The notes: generated by a model from the letters alone, not told the origin. Shown: positions 19,118 through 29,456, numbered from the stretch's first letter. The stretch: DNA of 64,000 nt from CAZKUR01 sp964556005 (GCA_964556005.1 CAZKUR010000004.1:23636-87635); one strand, 5' to 3'. Translations and numbers: made by a program.

Positions 19118-21709
19118 ATGAAGACAATAAAAAATTTTACGATTTTTTTATTTTTCGTTTTCTGTTTATCGCATTCATCCTTCGCTCAATCCGGGAATTT
19201 TGATTTAGAGCTGTACAATAATTTTCTTCAATCTCATCAAAATATGTCCGCTTCCGAACTTCTTCAAATGTATCCAGCCGGAAGTTTTACCGACAAAATA
19301 AATACTGTCTTTCAATCTACACTATATTTCGATTCAATTGATATTAAGTACCACTTAACTGCATTTGAAAAATCTTTAATTAAAGATCATGGATTCATGA
19401 TTTCCGAAAGGCTTGCAACTCCTTCGATCGGTCGAGCACTTCTGAATATCCATCATTATGATCTTCCCGTTTTTGTTTCTACTGATGCAATCTTATACGC
19501 TTTTCATGTATCTTATGATAGAATTTTACGTGATGTCGAACTTGGTTTGTTAATCAATGATGTCAGTGACTTGATAACTGCTCTTCGTTCAAAGATGAAC
19601 CAGTTGAACGCTAAGTACTCTTCTTATCCCGGAATGCATCAGATGCTTCGCGACGCGGATGTTTATTTGACTGTTCCGGCAAAGTTAATCGGGCAAACAG
19701 TCGATCCATATTTCCCTGAAAATTCCGGGAAGATAAATTATATAATAAGTAAAATTATGGCAGCGGAAGGAACAAGCGAGGATACCTTGTTTTCCTCAAA
19801 TTGTACTTCTTATGACTGGAGTCAATTTAAACCAAGAGGTCATTATGTAGACATTATGTATCCTCAGCTTGCAGATTATTTTAGAACAATGATGTGGTTT
19901 GGAAGAGTCGAATTATATTTAATTTCTCCAGTCTCAGAACCAACTGGGAACTGCGACGCTCAAACGTTCGAGGATTTACAGCGCCAGGTGATCGATTCCT
20001 ATTTGATTCAAGAGTTATTTGATATGTCGAACACATGGAATGATTATTCTCAGATTGAAGACGTCCTAAAGTTTTTTGTAGGCAATCAGGATAACGTTAC
20101 TTTAGACAATTTACAATATCTAAGAAATTCAGTACAGATAGACAGTGCCAGCCAATTTTTAGATTCACTTAAACTAGTCGAATTCCAGGATACCTTAAGC
20201 AATCAATCATTTGCTTATCAATTAATACTTTCGCAGATATTGGCAAGTAACCCGATGAGTCCGGACAGCATAGTGCCTGCCTCTGCATTCATGCTTTTCG
20301 GACAGAGGTATGTTGACGACTCATATGCTATGGCAAGCGTCGTATATGATAGAATTAAATATTTAGGTCAGAAGGTTTGCAGGTTATTTCCATCTGCACT
20401 TGACCCAATGTTTGCATTAGGTAACGATGCGGCCGGACAGCTTTTACAATCCGAACTTGATCAATATCATTATTCGACAAATTTAGCAGCATTAAGATAT
20501 TTATTCGACTCATTTGAGCCCGAATATTGGCAGAGTTCATTATATAAATTCTGGCTGGATGCTATTAGAAAACTTAATCCTCCTAGTGATCGAAATTATT
20601 TACCGGATTTTATGAAGACTGCCGCATTCTGGCAGGAAAAGATGAATACGCAATTATCTTCATGGGCCGAGCTCAGGCATGATAATTTATTATATGCCAA
20701 AGAATCTTATACCGGAGTACCAACTTGTTCTTATCCTTACAGCTATGTTGAACCTTTCCCGGCGCTTTATAATGTTTTAAAAAATGTAGGAAGCTATGCT
20801 TACAATTATTTCCAATCATTGAATTTTCCTGAGCCTTCAATAAAAACATTCATACTCGACTATTTTGATAAACTTCAAAACATTTCAGATACTTTACAAT
20901 CAATTTCTCAGAAGGAATTGAGTAATTCTTCATTGAATAGTGACGAAATATCTTTTCTGAAAAATATGTTGTTCTCCATGAATAATTATTCACCCGGCGA
21001 TACTATCTATGATGGTTGGTATTCGAAATTATTTTATAACGACCAATCATATTTGTACGATGGATTAATGGGAGCAAATTTAATAGTTGCCGATGTTCAT
21101 ACGACACCGGCGAATTGCGACGGAACATTCTACGGCTGGGTAAAACATGTTGGTACCGGGCGTTTTGATGTTGGAGTTTTCATCGCTCAAATTCCCGGTG
21201 GAGAAAAATGTGCATTTATTGGCCCTGTATTATCTTACCATGAATATACGACGACGAATTTTTTACGTCTAACCGATGATGAATGGAAAAATAATTATTT
21301 TTATTTATCAACAAGGCCCGATTGGGTTAATTTATATCTTGCAGATTCTACAGGCAATTCAAAAGGAAGCGGCCCGACATTACTTTCAGTAGAGAATCAA
21401 CAAAAATCAAATAATATGCCCGAATCTAAATTAATAGTCGAGAATTATCCTAATCCATTTAATCCCTACACCATAATTAGTTTTTCAATACCTTCTGCTT
21501 TAACGAATAATTATACAGAATTAATTATTTACAATATTCAGGGAAAAGAAATAAAACATTTGATTAATAAAAACCTTGCAGCCGGCAATTATCTTGTAAA
21601 ATGGCAAGGTGATAACGATAATAATCAGCCGGTAGCAAGCGGCGTATATTTATACAGATTAAAAGTTGCCGGAAGACAAGCTGTTGGTAAAATGAATTTG
21701 ATTAAATAA
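19118..21709 (+). CDS. Secreted DUF3160-family protein with T9SS sorting domain
   Basis: From the ATG at 19118, which has AGGGG upstream, the 863-residue protein has a signal peptide (ending near SFAQ) and a long mostly helical DUF3160-like region (about 60-730). It ends in a T9SS sorting domain containing NYPNPFNPYT. Upstream in-frame codons are read from a non-coding leader and would spoil the signal peptide. DUF3160 function is unknown to me. It follows another T9SS cargo gene but has its own leader after a terminator. Confidence 0.85.
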   Translation: MKTIKNFTIFLFFVFCLSHSSFAQSGNFDLELYNNFLQSHQNMSASELLQMYPAGSFTDKINTVFQSTLYFDSIDIKYHLTAFEKSLIKDHGFMISERLATPSIGRALLNIHHYDLPVFVSTDAILYAFHVSYDRILRDVELGLLINDVSDLITALRSKMNQLNAKYSSYPGMHQMLRDADVYLTVPAKLIGQTVDPYFPENSGKINYIISKIMAAEGTSEDTLFSSNCTSYDWSQFKPRGHYVDIMYPQLADYFRTMMWFGRVELYLISPVSEPTGNCDAQTFEDLQRQVIDSYLIQELFDMSNTWNDYSQIEDVLKFFVGNQDNVTLDNLQYLRNSVQIDSASQFLDSLKLVEFQDTLSNQSFAYQLILSQILASNPMSPDSIVPASAFMLFGQRYVDDSYAMASVVYDRIKYLGQKVCRLFPSALDPMFALGNDAAGQLLQSELDQYHYSTNLAALRYLFDSFEPEYWQSSLYKFWLDAIRKLNPPSDRNYLPDFMKTAAFWQEKMNTQLSSWAELRHDNLLYAKESYTGVPTCSYPYSYVEPFPALYNVLKNVGSYAYNYFQSLNFPEPSIKTFILDYFDKLQNISDTLQSISQKELSNSSLNSDEISFLKNMLFSMNNYSPGDTIYDGWYSKLFYNDQSYLYDGLMGANLIVADVHTTPANCDGTFYGWVKHVGTGRFDVGVFIAQIPGGEKCAFIGPVLSYHEYTTTNFLRLTDDEWKNNYFYLSTRPDWVNLYLADSTGNSKGSGPTLLSVENQQKSNNMPESKLIVENYPNPFNPYTIISFSIPSALTNNYTELIIYNIQGKEIKHLINKNLAAGNYLVKWQGDNDNNQPVASGVYLYRLKVAGRQAVGKMNLIK

Positions 21710-21826
21710 CAAAAGCAAGTAATTTTTAATTTATATCGCTTTTTTATTCCGGAAAAATTCTTATCTTTGATTTGATATAACAATATCAAATAACTCACCT
21801 TATTTTAAATAAAGTTCCAGGGCACT

Positions 21827-22909
21827 ATGAAAAGAAACGCTTTACTGTTTTTTGTATTTATTTCTTTTTTGTTCTTTGCGTTCTCTAATGGGCATCACAA
21901 TCGTGACAGCATTATGAGAATAGGATGCACACAATTAAACGGAACAGGATGTGTATGCCACAATTTACAATCTGATTCCAGTGTTCATGTTTGGGTAAAA
22001 GGGCCTGATACTTTAGCATCAGGCCAAACAGCACTTTACAGGGCCTATCTTTCCGGCGGACCTGCAATCTCCGGTGGTTATAATGTAGCTTCGAGGTTTG
22101 GTAGCCTGGATACCGTCGGCATACTTTCCGATTTAGTTGTCGGAGAACTTACTCAAGCATTTCCACAGTTGTTTCCTTCTCCAACAGATACAATTAATTG
22201 GCCGTTTTTATATACAGCGCCGGATTCGGTAAATATGGATACAATTTATTCGGTAGCATTAAGTTCGAATAACGATGGTAATCCATCCATCGGAGATGTT
22301 TGGAATTTCGGGCCTAAATTCCCGGTTACTATTTTAGAAAACGCAACACCTGTGGAATTAATTTCGTTTTATGCAAATCGACAAGGGAATGAAGTTACTT
22401 TAAATTGGACAACGGCATCGGAATTAAATAATAAAGGTTTTTTTGTCGAGAGATCAACCGACAATAAAAACTGGAAGTCTCTAAGTTTTGTAAAAGGGGA
22501 TGGAACTACTACTGAAAAACATTCTTATACGTATAAAGACCGTTTAGAATCATCTTCAGCCTATTATTATCGTCTTAAGCAGATTGATTATAGCGGAAAA
22601 TTCACAACTTCAAAAACTGTTAAAGTAAAAAATGATAATTTATTAAATTCATTCGCACTTGAACAAAATTATCCGAACCCATTTAATCCAACTACAAATA
22701 TTGAATTTCAGATTGAAAAATTCGGTTTTGTAAGTTTAAAAATTTATGATGCATTGGGAAGGGAAGTTGCGACTCTTGTAAACGAAGAAAAACCGGCTGG
22801 GAATTACGAAGTTCAGTTTGATGCATCAAAGCTCACAAGCGGAATTTATTTTTATAAAATCACTTCCGGTAAATTTTCGCAAGTCAAAAAAATGATTTTA
22901 ATGAAGTGA
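21827..22909 (+). CDS. Secreted choice-of-anchor-V-like protein with T9SS sorting domain
   Basis: A 360-residue protein with a signal peptide and an N-terminal Reeler-like/choice-of-anchor-V beta domain. It has a short fibronectin-like segment (VELISFYANRQGNEVTLNW, about 174-192) and a C-terminal T9SS sorting domain with NYPNPFNPTT. Near the mature N terminus is CVCH (42-45), one residue shorter than a CXXCH heme motif; relatives as I recall them often have CXXCH here. The function is not known. It ends just before a hairpin separating it from the convergent gene. Confidence 0.8.
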   Translation: MKRNALLFFVFISFLFFAFSNGHHNRDSIMRIGCTQLNGTGCVCHNLQSDSSVHVWVKGPDTLASGQTALYRAYLSGGPAISGGYNVASRFGSLDTVGILSDLVVGELTQAFPQLFPSPTDTINWPFLYTAPDSVNMDTIYSVALSSNNDGNPSIGDVWNFGPKFPVTILENATPVELISFYANRQGNEVTLNWTTASELNNKGFFVERSTDNKNWKSLSFVKGDGTTTEKHSYTYKDRLESSSAYYYRLKQIDYSGKFTTSKTVKVKNDNLLNSFALEQNYPNPFNPTTNIEFQIEKFGFVSLKIYDALGREVATLVNEEKPAGNYEVQFDASKLTSGIYFYKITSGKFSQVKKMILMK

Positions 22910-22938
22910 GAAATTAAGAATCATTAGATGGGAAAAAC

Positions 22939-22980
22939 CTTCAAGGTAGCACTGTGCTTTTCACATTGCTACCATGAAAG
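22939..22980. terminator. Bidirectional hairpin terminator between convergent genes
   Basis: Arms CTTCAAGGTAGCACTGTG (22939-22956) and CACATTGCTACCATGAAAG (22962-22980) form a long stem with two or three mismatches and a five-base loop. On the minus strand it is followed by GGTTTTT, so it serves best for the 22991-23731 gene; the plus-strand T run is weaker. Confidence 0.75.
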
Positions 22981-22990
22981 TTAGCCTTAT

Positions 22991-23731
22991 TTAAAAGGAT
23001 TGATTATAATTCAAAGTTAAAGTTGTTGGAATATTTTTTTGATTCGATAATCCCATTGATAAGTTCCAGCTTGTTTCGGTTGAAAGATGTTTATTATAAG
23101 CGGAAACTAATCTAACTGCATCTATAGCGCTTAAAATTCTATTTACAATTAATGCGCCGACAACGAACCTTATATCATTATAAGCCTGCTCGCTGGTTTT
23201 CCACATATCACGGTAAGTTCTTCTGTCGTTGTTAGTTTGCCAATTCCAATAATATTCCGTTTTGTTGTACATGCTTCCAAAATTTCTATTTAAAGCTTGA
23301 GCATTATTATATTCGTCAATATTATGATAATCACCAATAGTAGCAAAATAATTATTGTCCTTGCCATCTAAACTTACACCACCGTAGGATTCGGCATATG
23401 ATCTATACCTGTCTTTCAGCCAGCCGCCGTAAGAATTTATTCCAATGTATGTGCCCCACAAAACTCCTTCGGCAATTGTAAAATATTTCCCCGATGAATA
23501 TGAACCGGCATACAGTTCGCCCATACCGGGAAGAAGCAAGGAATAGATAATTGCAAGGCCTACACTTTTCTTTGATTGGCTTTGTTCAAAATTTAAATTA
23601 GAGTTATTTAAATTATTCTCTAAATGTATTGACTTGACTTGATTTTCAAGTTCCAAAATTGAGGATTTTGATTTTTGCTGTGCAAACGTTGAGAAACTTA
23701 GTATTAAAAGAAGTGGAATAATTATTTTCAT
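22991..23731 (-). CDS. Secreted or membrane protein, DUF5683-like
   Basis: A 246-residue protein with a signal peptide (ending near TFAQ). A hydrophobic segment SLLLPGMGELYAG at about 64-76 resembles the conserved PGxGxxY block of DUF5683 proteins. The rest is rich in Tyr, Asn and Trp, with another hydrophobic stretch near 190. It lies 23 bp downstream of mtaB on the same strand and may be co-transcribed. The function is unknown. Confidence 0.65.
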   Translation of the reverse strand: MKIIIPLLLILSFSTFAQQKSKSSILELENQVKSIHLENNLNNSNLNFEQSQSKKSVGLAIIYSLLLPGMGELYAGSYSSGKYFTIAEGVLWGTYIGINSYGGWLKDRYRSYAESYGGVSLDGKDNNYFATIGDYHNIDEYNNAQALNRNFGSMYNKTEYYWNWQTNNDRRTYRDMWKTSEQAYNDIRFVVGALIVNRILSAIDAVRLVSAYNKHLSTETSWNLSMGLSNQKNIPTTLTLNYNQSF

Positions 23732-23754
23732 ATTTTTTAACTTTAATTTTAGAA

Positions 23755-25086
23755 TTAACAGGCAACTAAATCAACTGATTTTTCACTCTCTAAAATTTTT
23801 CCTTCGCAATAATTACCGCTTGAATTGATAATTTTGATTTTGGCAATTTTATTTATCAATTCGGGTCTAAAAGAATGTGAAACTCTAATGTAGTTTGAGG
23901 AAAACCCTTTTATGTTACCTTCTTTATTTTCAGATTCGAATAAAACCGTTAGCTCTTTATCAATATGAGAGGAGTTGAATTCATATCTCTTTTTCTCACT
24001 GAGAATTCTGAGCATATTATTTCTTTTCCGGCGTTCAAAGACATCAACTGAACCGGGCATATTGATAGCTTGGGTATCCGGCCTTTCCGAATAAGTAAAA
24101 ACGTGAAGATAGGAAATTGGAAGATTTTTTAGAAAATTATAAGTTTCCAGAAAGTCTTCTTCAGTTTCACCCGGAAAGCCAACAATAACATCAACACCAA
24201 TTCCGATACCGGGAATATTTTTAACAGATTTATCAATTACATTCGCATAATCTTCAACTTTGTAGCGGCGTTTCATTAACTTTAAAATTTTAGGACTTCC
24301 GCTTTGTAAAGGTATGTGAAAATGGTTGCAGATTTTTTCATTTTCGGCTGCTAAGTTTATAATTTCGTCTGTTAAAAGATTAGGTTCAATAGAACTAATT
24401 CGTATTCTAAACTCGCCCGGAATTTCAATAAATCTTTTCAGTAAAGCATAAAGATTAGTATTAAATAATTTACCGTAATCGCCTACATTTACACCAGTTA
24501 GTATTATTTCTTTATATCCTTGAGTAACCAATTTTTGAAATTCTTCAATGGCCTTTTCCGTAGTCATACTCCGGCTCGCTCCGCGAGCAAGCGGAACAGT
24601 ACAGAATGAACATTTGTAATCACATCCGTCTTGTATTTTGAAATATGCTCTTGTCCGGTTGTCGGCATCAGTCGAATGAGCGAGCCCAAATTCCGAGCCT
24701 AATTCTTCAGTCGGTGAAGTAAAGATACAAGTTAAATCTTTTTTATTAAAATCGTCAATCAGATTGAACAACTTAAATTTTTCATTACTTCCCAGTACAG
24801 CATCGACGCCTACAATTTTTGCAATTTCTTCAGGGCGAAGCTGCGCATAACAGCCGGTGACTGCAATAAAAGCATTTGGATTCGTTCTTAAGACTCTTCG
24901 AACAAGCTGCCTGCATTCTTTTTCCGCACTTTCGGTGACTGAACATGTATTGAATACATAGACGTCAGCTTTTTCTTTGAAGTCAACTATCTTAAAACCA
25001 TTATTTAAAAACTGGTTTCCAATAGTTGAAGTTTCGGAGAAATTTAATTTACAGCCTAAAGTATGTAATGCAACTGTTCTGTTCAT
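23755..25086 (-). CDS. mtaB: tRNA (t6A37) methylthiotransferase MtaB
   Basis: This radical-SAM enzyme adds the methylthio group to N6-threonylcarbamoyl-A37 of tRNA. The N-terminal UPF0004 domain has the three auxiliary-cluster cysteines (TLGCKLN, NTCSVTE, VTGCYAQ), and the radical-SAM triad is CDYKCSFC. TLGCKLN favours MtaB over MiaB or RimO. The 443-residue length is normal. It follows rpsA after a 60-bp gap with a hairpin. Confidence 0.92.
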   Translation of the reverse strand: MNRTVALHTLGCKLNFSETSTIGNQFLNNGFKIVDFKEKADVYVFNTCSVTESAEKECRQLVRRVLRTNPNAFIAVTGCYAQLRPEEIAKIVGVDAVLGSNEKFKLFNLIDDFNKKDLTCIFTSPTEELGSEFGLAHSTDADNRTRAYFKIQDGCDYKCSFCTVPLARGASRSMTTEKAIEEFQKLVTQGYKEIILTGVNVGDYGKLFNTNLYALLKRFIEIPGEFRIRISSIEPNLLTDEIINLAAENEKICNHFHIPLQSGSPKILKLMKRRYKVEDYANVIDKSVKNIPGIGIGVDVIVGFPGETEEDFLETYNFLKNLPISYLHVFTYSERPDTQAINMPGSVDVFERRKRNNMLRILSEKKRYEFNSSHIDKELTVLFESENKEGNIKGFSSNYIRVSHSFRPELINKIAKIKIINSSGNYCEGKILESEKSVDLVAC

Positions 25087-25100
25087 ATGTTTAAAATTGT

Positions 25101-25126
25101 AAGAGCGGGATAATTTCCCGCTCTTT
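25101..25126. terminator. Hairpin between rpsA and mtaB
   Basis: Arms AAGAGCGGGA (25101-25110) and TCCCGCTCTT (25116-25125) are perfectly complementary around a short loop. On the minus strand the stem is followed by ACAATTTT, only a weak T run, so it may terminate rpsA transcripts partially. Confidence 0.65.
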
Positions 25127-25146
25127 TAAATATTTAATTAAAATAT

Positions 25147-27021
25147 TTATTCCTTATTTTCAGAAGGTTCGGATTTTTCCTTTTCTTCCGTCTGAGCCTG
25201 TTGTTGTTTGCGCATATTTTTAGAAGCGTGGCTTTCTTCGGATACCTCGAAAATAGGGAATTCTGAAGCATCGATTGTTCCGGTTTCAAAGTTTTTTATT
25301 TCCTGTAAAGAAACCCTATCGAGCTTATGTTTATTCAAGTATTCTTGTATCTCTTCATCTGATTTTTCTTTAAGTGCAGCAACTGCACTAAGAACAATCT
25401 TTTTATTAGTTTTATCAAATTCAATAACCTTTAAAGGAATATTATCATCGATGGGGAAGTGGTTTGCCAGGTTTTTTATCTTTGCCGGGGCTAATTGTGT
25501 AATCGGAACGAAACCGTCAACATTTTGCGGAAGTTCGGCAATCAAGCCCTTCTCAATTATTCTTACAACTTTACCTTCGGTTATTGTATTTATAGAATAG
25601 ACCTGTTCAAAAGTATCCCATGGGTTATCGAATACTTGCTTATGTCCCAAAGAAATTTTTCGTTGTTCAACATCCACTCCGAGAACAGTAACATCAAGCT
25701 TCTCGCCTTTTTTGACTACCTCGCCGGGATGCCTGATTTTCTTTGTCCATGAAAGATCTGAAATGTGCACCAAACCGTCAACGCCGGGTTCCAATTCAAC
25801 AAACACTCCGAAGTTCGTTAGATTTCTCGCAATACCGGAATGTTTTGAACCGACCGGATATTTTTGCATTAACGAATCCCACGGATCCGGTTCAAGTTGC
25901 TTGATTCCTAGAGATATCTTTTTCTCATCTTTATCGAGGCTTAAAATAATTGCTTCAACAATTTGCCCCATCGATACAACTTGAGAAGGATGTTTGATAT
26001 GTTGTGTCCAGCTCATTTCGGAATTATGAATTAAACCTTCGATACCTTTTTCGATTTCAATGAATGCACCGTAATCGGTAAGTGAAACCACGCGGCCGGA
26101 TACTTTATCTCCGACTTTGTATTTTTGATCGATATCTTCCCACGGGTGGGGGAGGAGTTTCTTTAAGCTGAGCGATATTCTTTTCTTTTCCTCATCAAAA
26201 TCCGTAACAACCACTTTTATTGTTTGATCTAATTTTACGACTTCGCTCGGATGATTGATTCTACCCCAGCTTAAATCTGTAATGTGGATTAAACCATCAA
26301 CGCCGCCAAGGTCAATGAAAACACCAAAGTCCGTTATTGCTTTTACAATACCTTCAAGAATCTGTCCTTTTTCCAGGCTGTTAAGAATTGCATCTCTTTG
26401 GTCTGAAATTTCTTCTTCGATTAGAACTTTATGGGATACTACAACATTCTCAGTCGGGGCATTTATTTTAACGACTTTGAAGTCCATATTCTTTCCGACA
26501 AAAGCGTCAAAATCTCTAATAGGCCTGATATCTATTTGAGAACCGGGAAGGAATGCTTCCATCCCCATTAAATCGACAACCATTCCGCCTTTAATGCGTT
26601 TGATAATTTTTCCTTCAAGCAGTGCACCTGTATCATATGCATTAACAACTCTATCCCAGATTTTCAGGAAATCGGCTCTGGCTTTGCTTAAAACCAAATT
26701 ACCTTCCTGATCTTCAACACTTTCTAGCACGACTTCAACTTCCGAACCGATATTTAAATCTTCAGATTCTTTAAATTCACTTTTTGGAACAGCGCCCTCG
26801 GATTTGAATCCTACATCAAGAATTACGCTATCATCTTGAACTCTAACAATTTTCCCTTTTACAATTTCACCTTCTTTGACATCTTTGAATGATTCGGCAT
26901 AAAGGCCTGCCAATGTCATGAATTCTTCTTCCGAGTATTCTGAACTATTAAATTTGCTTTTGGCTTTTTCATAGTCCTCTGTTGTAACTTGAATTTTCGT
27001 TTCCTTTAAAGCGTCGGACAT
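25147..27021 (-). CDS. rpsA: 30S ribosomal protein S1
   Basis: Six S1 RNA-binding domains are recognisable, starting at about residues 50, 135, 220, 305, 392 and 480, with the usual repeated (G)LIHxSxLSW ends in domains 3-5. S1 binds mRNA and helps start translation. The 624-residue length has a charged Gln/Glu/Lys-rich C-terminal tail. TAGGAGG precedes the ATG. It lies 110 bp downstream of cmk, the common cmk-rpsA order. Confidence 0.96.
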   Translation of the reverse strand: MSDALKETKIQVTTEDYEKAKSKFNSSEYSEEEFMTLAGLYAESFKDVKEGEIVKGKIVRVQDDSVILDVGFKSEGAVPKSEFKESEDLNIGSEVEVVLESVEDQEGNLVLSKARADFLKIWDRVVNAYDTGALLEGKIIKRIKGGMVVDLMGMEAFLPGSQIDIRPIRDFDAFVGKNMDFKVVKINAPTENVVVSHKVLIEEEISDQRDAILNSLEKGQILEGIVKAITDFGVFIDLGGVDGLIHITDLSWGRINHPSEVVKLDQTIKVVVTDFDEEKKRISLSLKKLLPHPWEDIDQKYKVGDKVSGRVVSLTDYGAFIEIEKGIEGLIHNSEMSWTQHIKHPSQVVSMGQIVEAIILSLDKDEKKISLGIKQLEPDPWDSLMQKYPVGSKHSGIARNLTNFGVFVELEPGVDGLVHISDLSWTKKIRHPGEVVKKGEKLDVTVLGVDVEQRKISLGHKQVFDNPWDTFEQVYSINTITEGKVVRIIEKGLIAELPQNVDGFVPITQLAPAKIKNLANHFPIDDNIPLKVIEFDKTNKKIVLSAVAALKEKSDEEIQEYLNKHKLDRVSLQEIKNFETGTIDASEFPIFEVSEESHASKNMRKQQQAQTEEKEKSEPSENKE

Positions 27022-27131
27022 TAATCCTCCTAAAATTATAAGAAATCCGTCGTTATCATTGAAAGGTCATAAAAACAATAAGACGGCTTATTTTTATTTT
27101 AACATTAGTTGATTAGTTGACCTTTTAAAAC

Positions 27132-27836
27132 TCAATTGATTATGTTCAACTCAATTCCTTTTTCAACTGCTGCTTTTTTGACCTGGCCAAGAATTATATT
27201 GACCTGTTCTTCTATTGTACAGTTCGAAGTATTTACTTCTACTGCTGAGTCTGCTTTTTTCAATGGACTCGTTTCTCTTGTTGAATCGATCATGTCTCTC
27301 TGCAGCAGATTTTTTTTTATTTCTTCACCGGCGATATGAACGCCCTTGTCTTCGTATTCTTTTAATCTTCTTTTAACTCTCTTATCTATCGAAGCTATCA
27401 TAAAGATTTTAACATCAGCGTCAGGAAAAACTACCGTTCCGATATCTCTGCCTTCCATCACTACGCCGTTTGAATTTTTACCCATCTGCTTTTGCTTTTC
27501 AACCAATGCTTTCCGTACTTCAGGAATTTTACTCACATCGCTGACATTAGAATTTACTTCATGCGTTCTAATTTTGTCGGTAATATCTTCATCATTTGCA
27601 AAAACAAATGTTTTACCTTCGATAAACTTCAATTTAATATCGTATTTATCAGCTATTTCAATGATAGAACTTTTATCTTCTATTAAATTTCTTCTTATAG
27701 CTAAATATGTAACTGCCCGGTACATTGCTCCGGTATCGATATATAAAAAACCTAATCTTTGTGCAACAAGCTTGGCAGATGTACTTTTACCTGAGCCTGC
27801 TGGCCCGTCGATTGCAATGATTAGTTTTTTTAACAT
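27132..27836 (-). CDS. cmk: Cytidylate kinase
   Basis: Phosphorylates CMP and dCMP. P-loop GPAGSGKSTSAK at about 11-22; the GRDIGTVVFPDA block (about 128-139) and the RD..D..R lid region near 190-200 are characteristic. The 234-residue length is usual. It heads the cmk-rpsA-mtaB segment. Confidence 0.95.
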   Translation of the reverse strand: MLKKLIIAIDGPAGSGKSTSAKLVAQRLGFLYIDTGAMYRAVTYLAIRRNLIEDKSSIIEIADKYDIKLKFIEGKTFVFANDEDITDKIRTHEVNSNVSDVSKIPEVRKALVEKQKQMGKNSNGVVMEGRDIGTVVFPDADVKIFMIASIDKRVKRRLKEYEDKGVHIAGEEIKKNLLQRDMIDSTRETSPLKKADSAVEVNTSNCTIEEQVNIILGQVKKAAVEKGIELNIIN

Positions 27837-28186
27837 AGCTTATAAAAATATGCAAATATGAGCTAAAATTCAAAAACTGGAATTATTTGATTTTGGTAAA
27901 TTTAAGTACCCCAAAAATCTTAAAAACATAGTATCTCAAAATCAGAATTAGGCTAAAAAACAATATAACTTAGAAGCACAATTTCAAAAAAGTTTTAAAA
28001 AATGCGGCGTGTTGATGCTTTACATTTATTTTTCTATAACTTTATGGTAATTCATCATACTTTAAAAAACCCCAACAATAGAATTACAACTTCTAATGAT
28101 CATTGAATGATCTTTTGAGATAAGAATTTTAAATAATTAAAGTAATATATTAGATTAGATTACTAAACCATAATATTTACTTTAAA
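27837..28186. other. Intergenic region, no gene seen
   Basis: A 350-bp AT-rich stretch between cmk and the small beta-strand-rich protein gene, both on the minus strand. It should contain the cmk promoter at its left end. I see no RNA gene and no strong hairpin. Confidence 0.5.
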
Positions 28187-28714
28187 TTATTCTCCAATAT
28201 GAAATTGATATAAAAATCCGGCCGTTAATCCAGTCCGCCAATCTACCACGTTTGAGTTCCAGCCGAAAAGCAAATTCCAGTTTCGATCTGGAAACTGAGT
28301 AATCCATAAAAGTTCGACACCAATTCTGTACTGTCCCTTAAAATAAATTCTTTTTGCCGGTAATGTATTATAACTAAACCCTAAACAAAGTTCGCTTGTG
28401 TTTTGAAATGCACGAACACTAATTCCACCCGTTATATTGAATTGATTAAACATTGGTTTCCGTTTAATCTCAGCATTACTTTTGAATGTGCCATAAATTC
28501 CGAAATTACTGAATTCATAATTAACTAAAACTCCAACGGGGTGCCACATGTTTCCCGTTATTCCGAATCGGAAATTTTTATCATAATGTATTATTTGTGT
28601 TGAAATTTTTTGGGGATCAAGTTTTGTAAAATATTTAACATCATTATTATATGTCTTCGGAAAACTTAACCCCATCCAAAATAATGACAAAATAATTATA
28701 ATTCTGAATTTCAT
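28187..28714 (-). CDS. Hypothetical secreted beta-strand-rich protein
   Basis: 175 residues with a signal peptide (about 1-20) and alternating aromatic/polar strands ending in YQFHIGE. This suggests a small outer-membrane barrel or periplasmic beta protein. No family recognised. It is a lone gene between two long non-coding gaps. Confidence 0.6.
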   Translation of the reverse strand: MKFRIIIILSLFWMGLSFPKTYNNDVKYFTKLDPQKISTQIIHYDKNFRFGITGNMWHPVGVLVNYEFSNFGIYGTFKSNAEIKRKPMFNQFNITGGISVRAFQNTSELCLGFSYNTLPAKRIYFKGQYRIGVELLWITQFPDRNWNLLFGWNSNVVDWRTGLTAGFLYQFHIGE

Positions 28715-29456
28715 AGCATTACTCCTTTTGTCTATAGTAATTCATTTTTCAGCCGATATTTTAGAATATTCTAAAAATTATCTACTGAATAAGTAATTTT
28801 TTTGTTTTAGATATTGCTGCGAAAATGTGCACTTCTTTATCCTAAGGAAAATAATTTACAAATCTTCTTTCATAAGTGAATTTACTATGGTGTATATTAT
28901 GAATTCATCTTTTAAAGAAAAAAGATTTTTGTGCCCGTATACAATCATAGCAAATTTTTTGAATCTACCCAACTTTAATTTTTAGTTCATTCCAACAGGG
29001 CTTACCTTCAGCCATAACCCAATAGAGAATTCTTAATTAATTCACATGAATTATTTTAATTCAATAACTAAGCCAATAAAAAATAATTTGATTATTATAA
29101 TATGACGAAGATTTTCCTGACTCAAATTAAGAGCGATATACAGCATGAAACATTAAAAATAAAAAATGTTTCCAATAAACAATTTTCTAACTTAGAATAT
29201 ATTTTAAATAGGGTGATCGAAATGCTTTAAAATTTATTTATCTAACAGTTGTATGAAATAAAAGATTGTTGGATTTTTAATTTTAACAGTATTCATTAAT
29301 TTTTAATTATCTTAATTAATTTTAACCGTCTTTATTATTTTAGCGAAAGGGAGATTTTTCTTTGTGCACTCGTATCCTTATTGTTCCATTGCCTAATGCC
29401 TACTAATGTCCTGAAAATTTCTCCCAAAGTTAATAGATGCTTTGTATTAGAACCTT
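28715..29456. other. Long intergenic region (742 bp) with one long inverted repeat
   Basis: No protein gene is supported; the best open frame (near 28888) has only about 30 codons. The only structure I can see is the inverted repeat at 29349-29425, just downstream of dnaX. Searched by eye for tRNA and SRP RNA signatures without success. Confidence 0.55.
29349..29425. repeat. Inverted repeat downstream of dnaX, possible structured RNA
   Basis: Arms GGGAGATTTTTC (29349-29360) and GAAAATTTCTCCC (29413-29425) can pair with a one- or two-base bulge and enclose 52 bases. There is no T run after either arm, so it is not an ordinary terminator. Confidence 0.4.

Noticed and set aside
28888..28985. 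Short open frame of about 32 codons in the 742-bp gap
   Set aside because: No ribosome-binding site and no coding features; expected by chance in AT-rich DNA.
29340..29456. SRP (4.5S) RNA gene next to dnaX, a common position
   Set aside because: No match to the conserved GGAAGGAAGCAGCC-type core on either strand.
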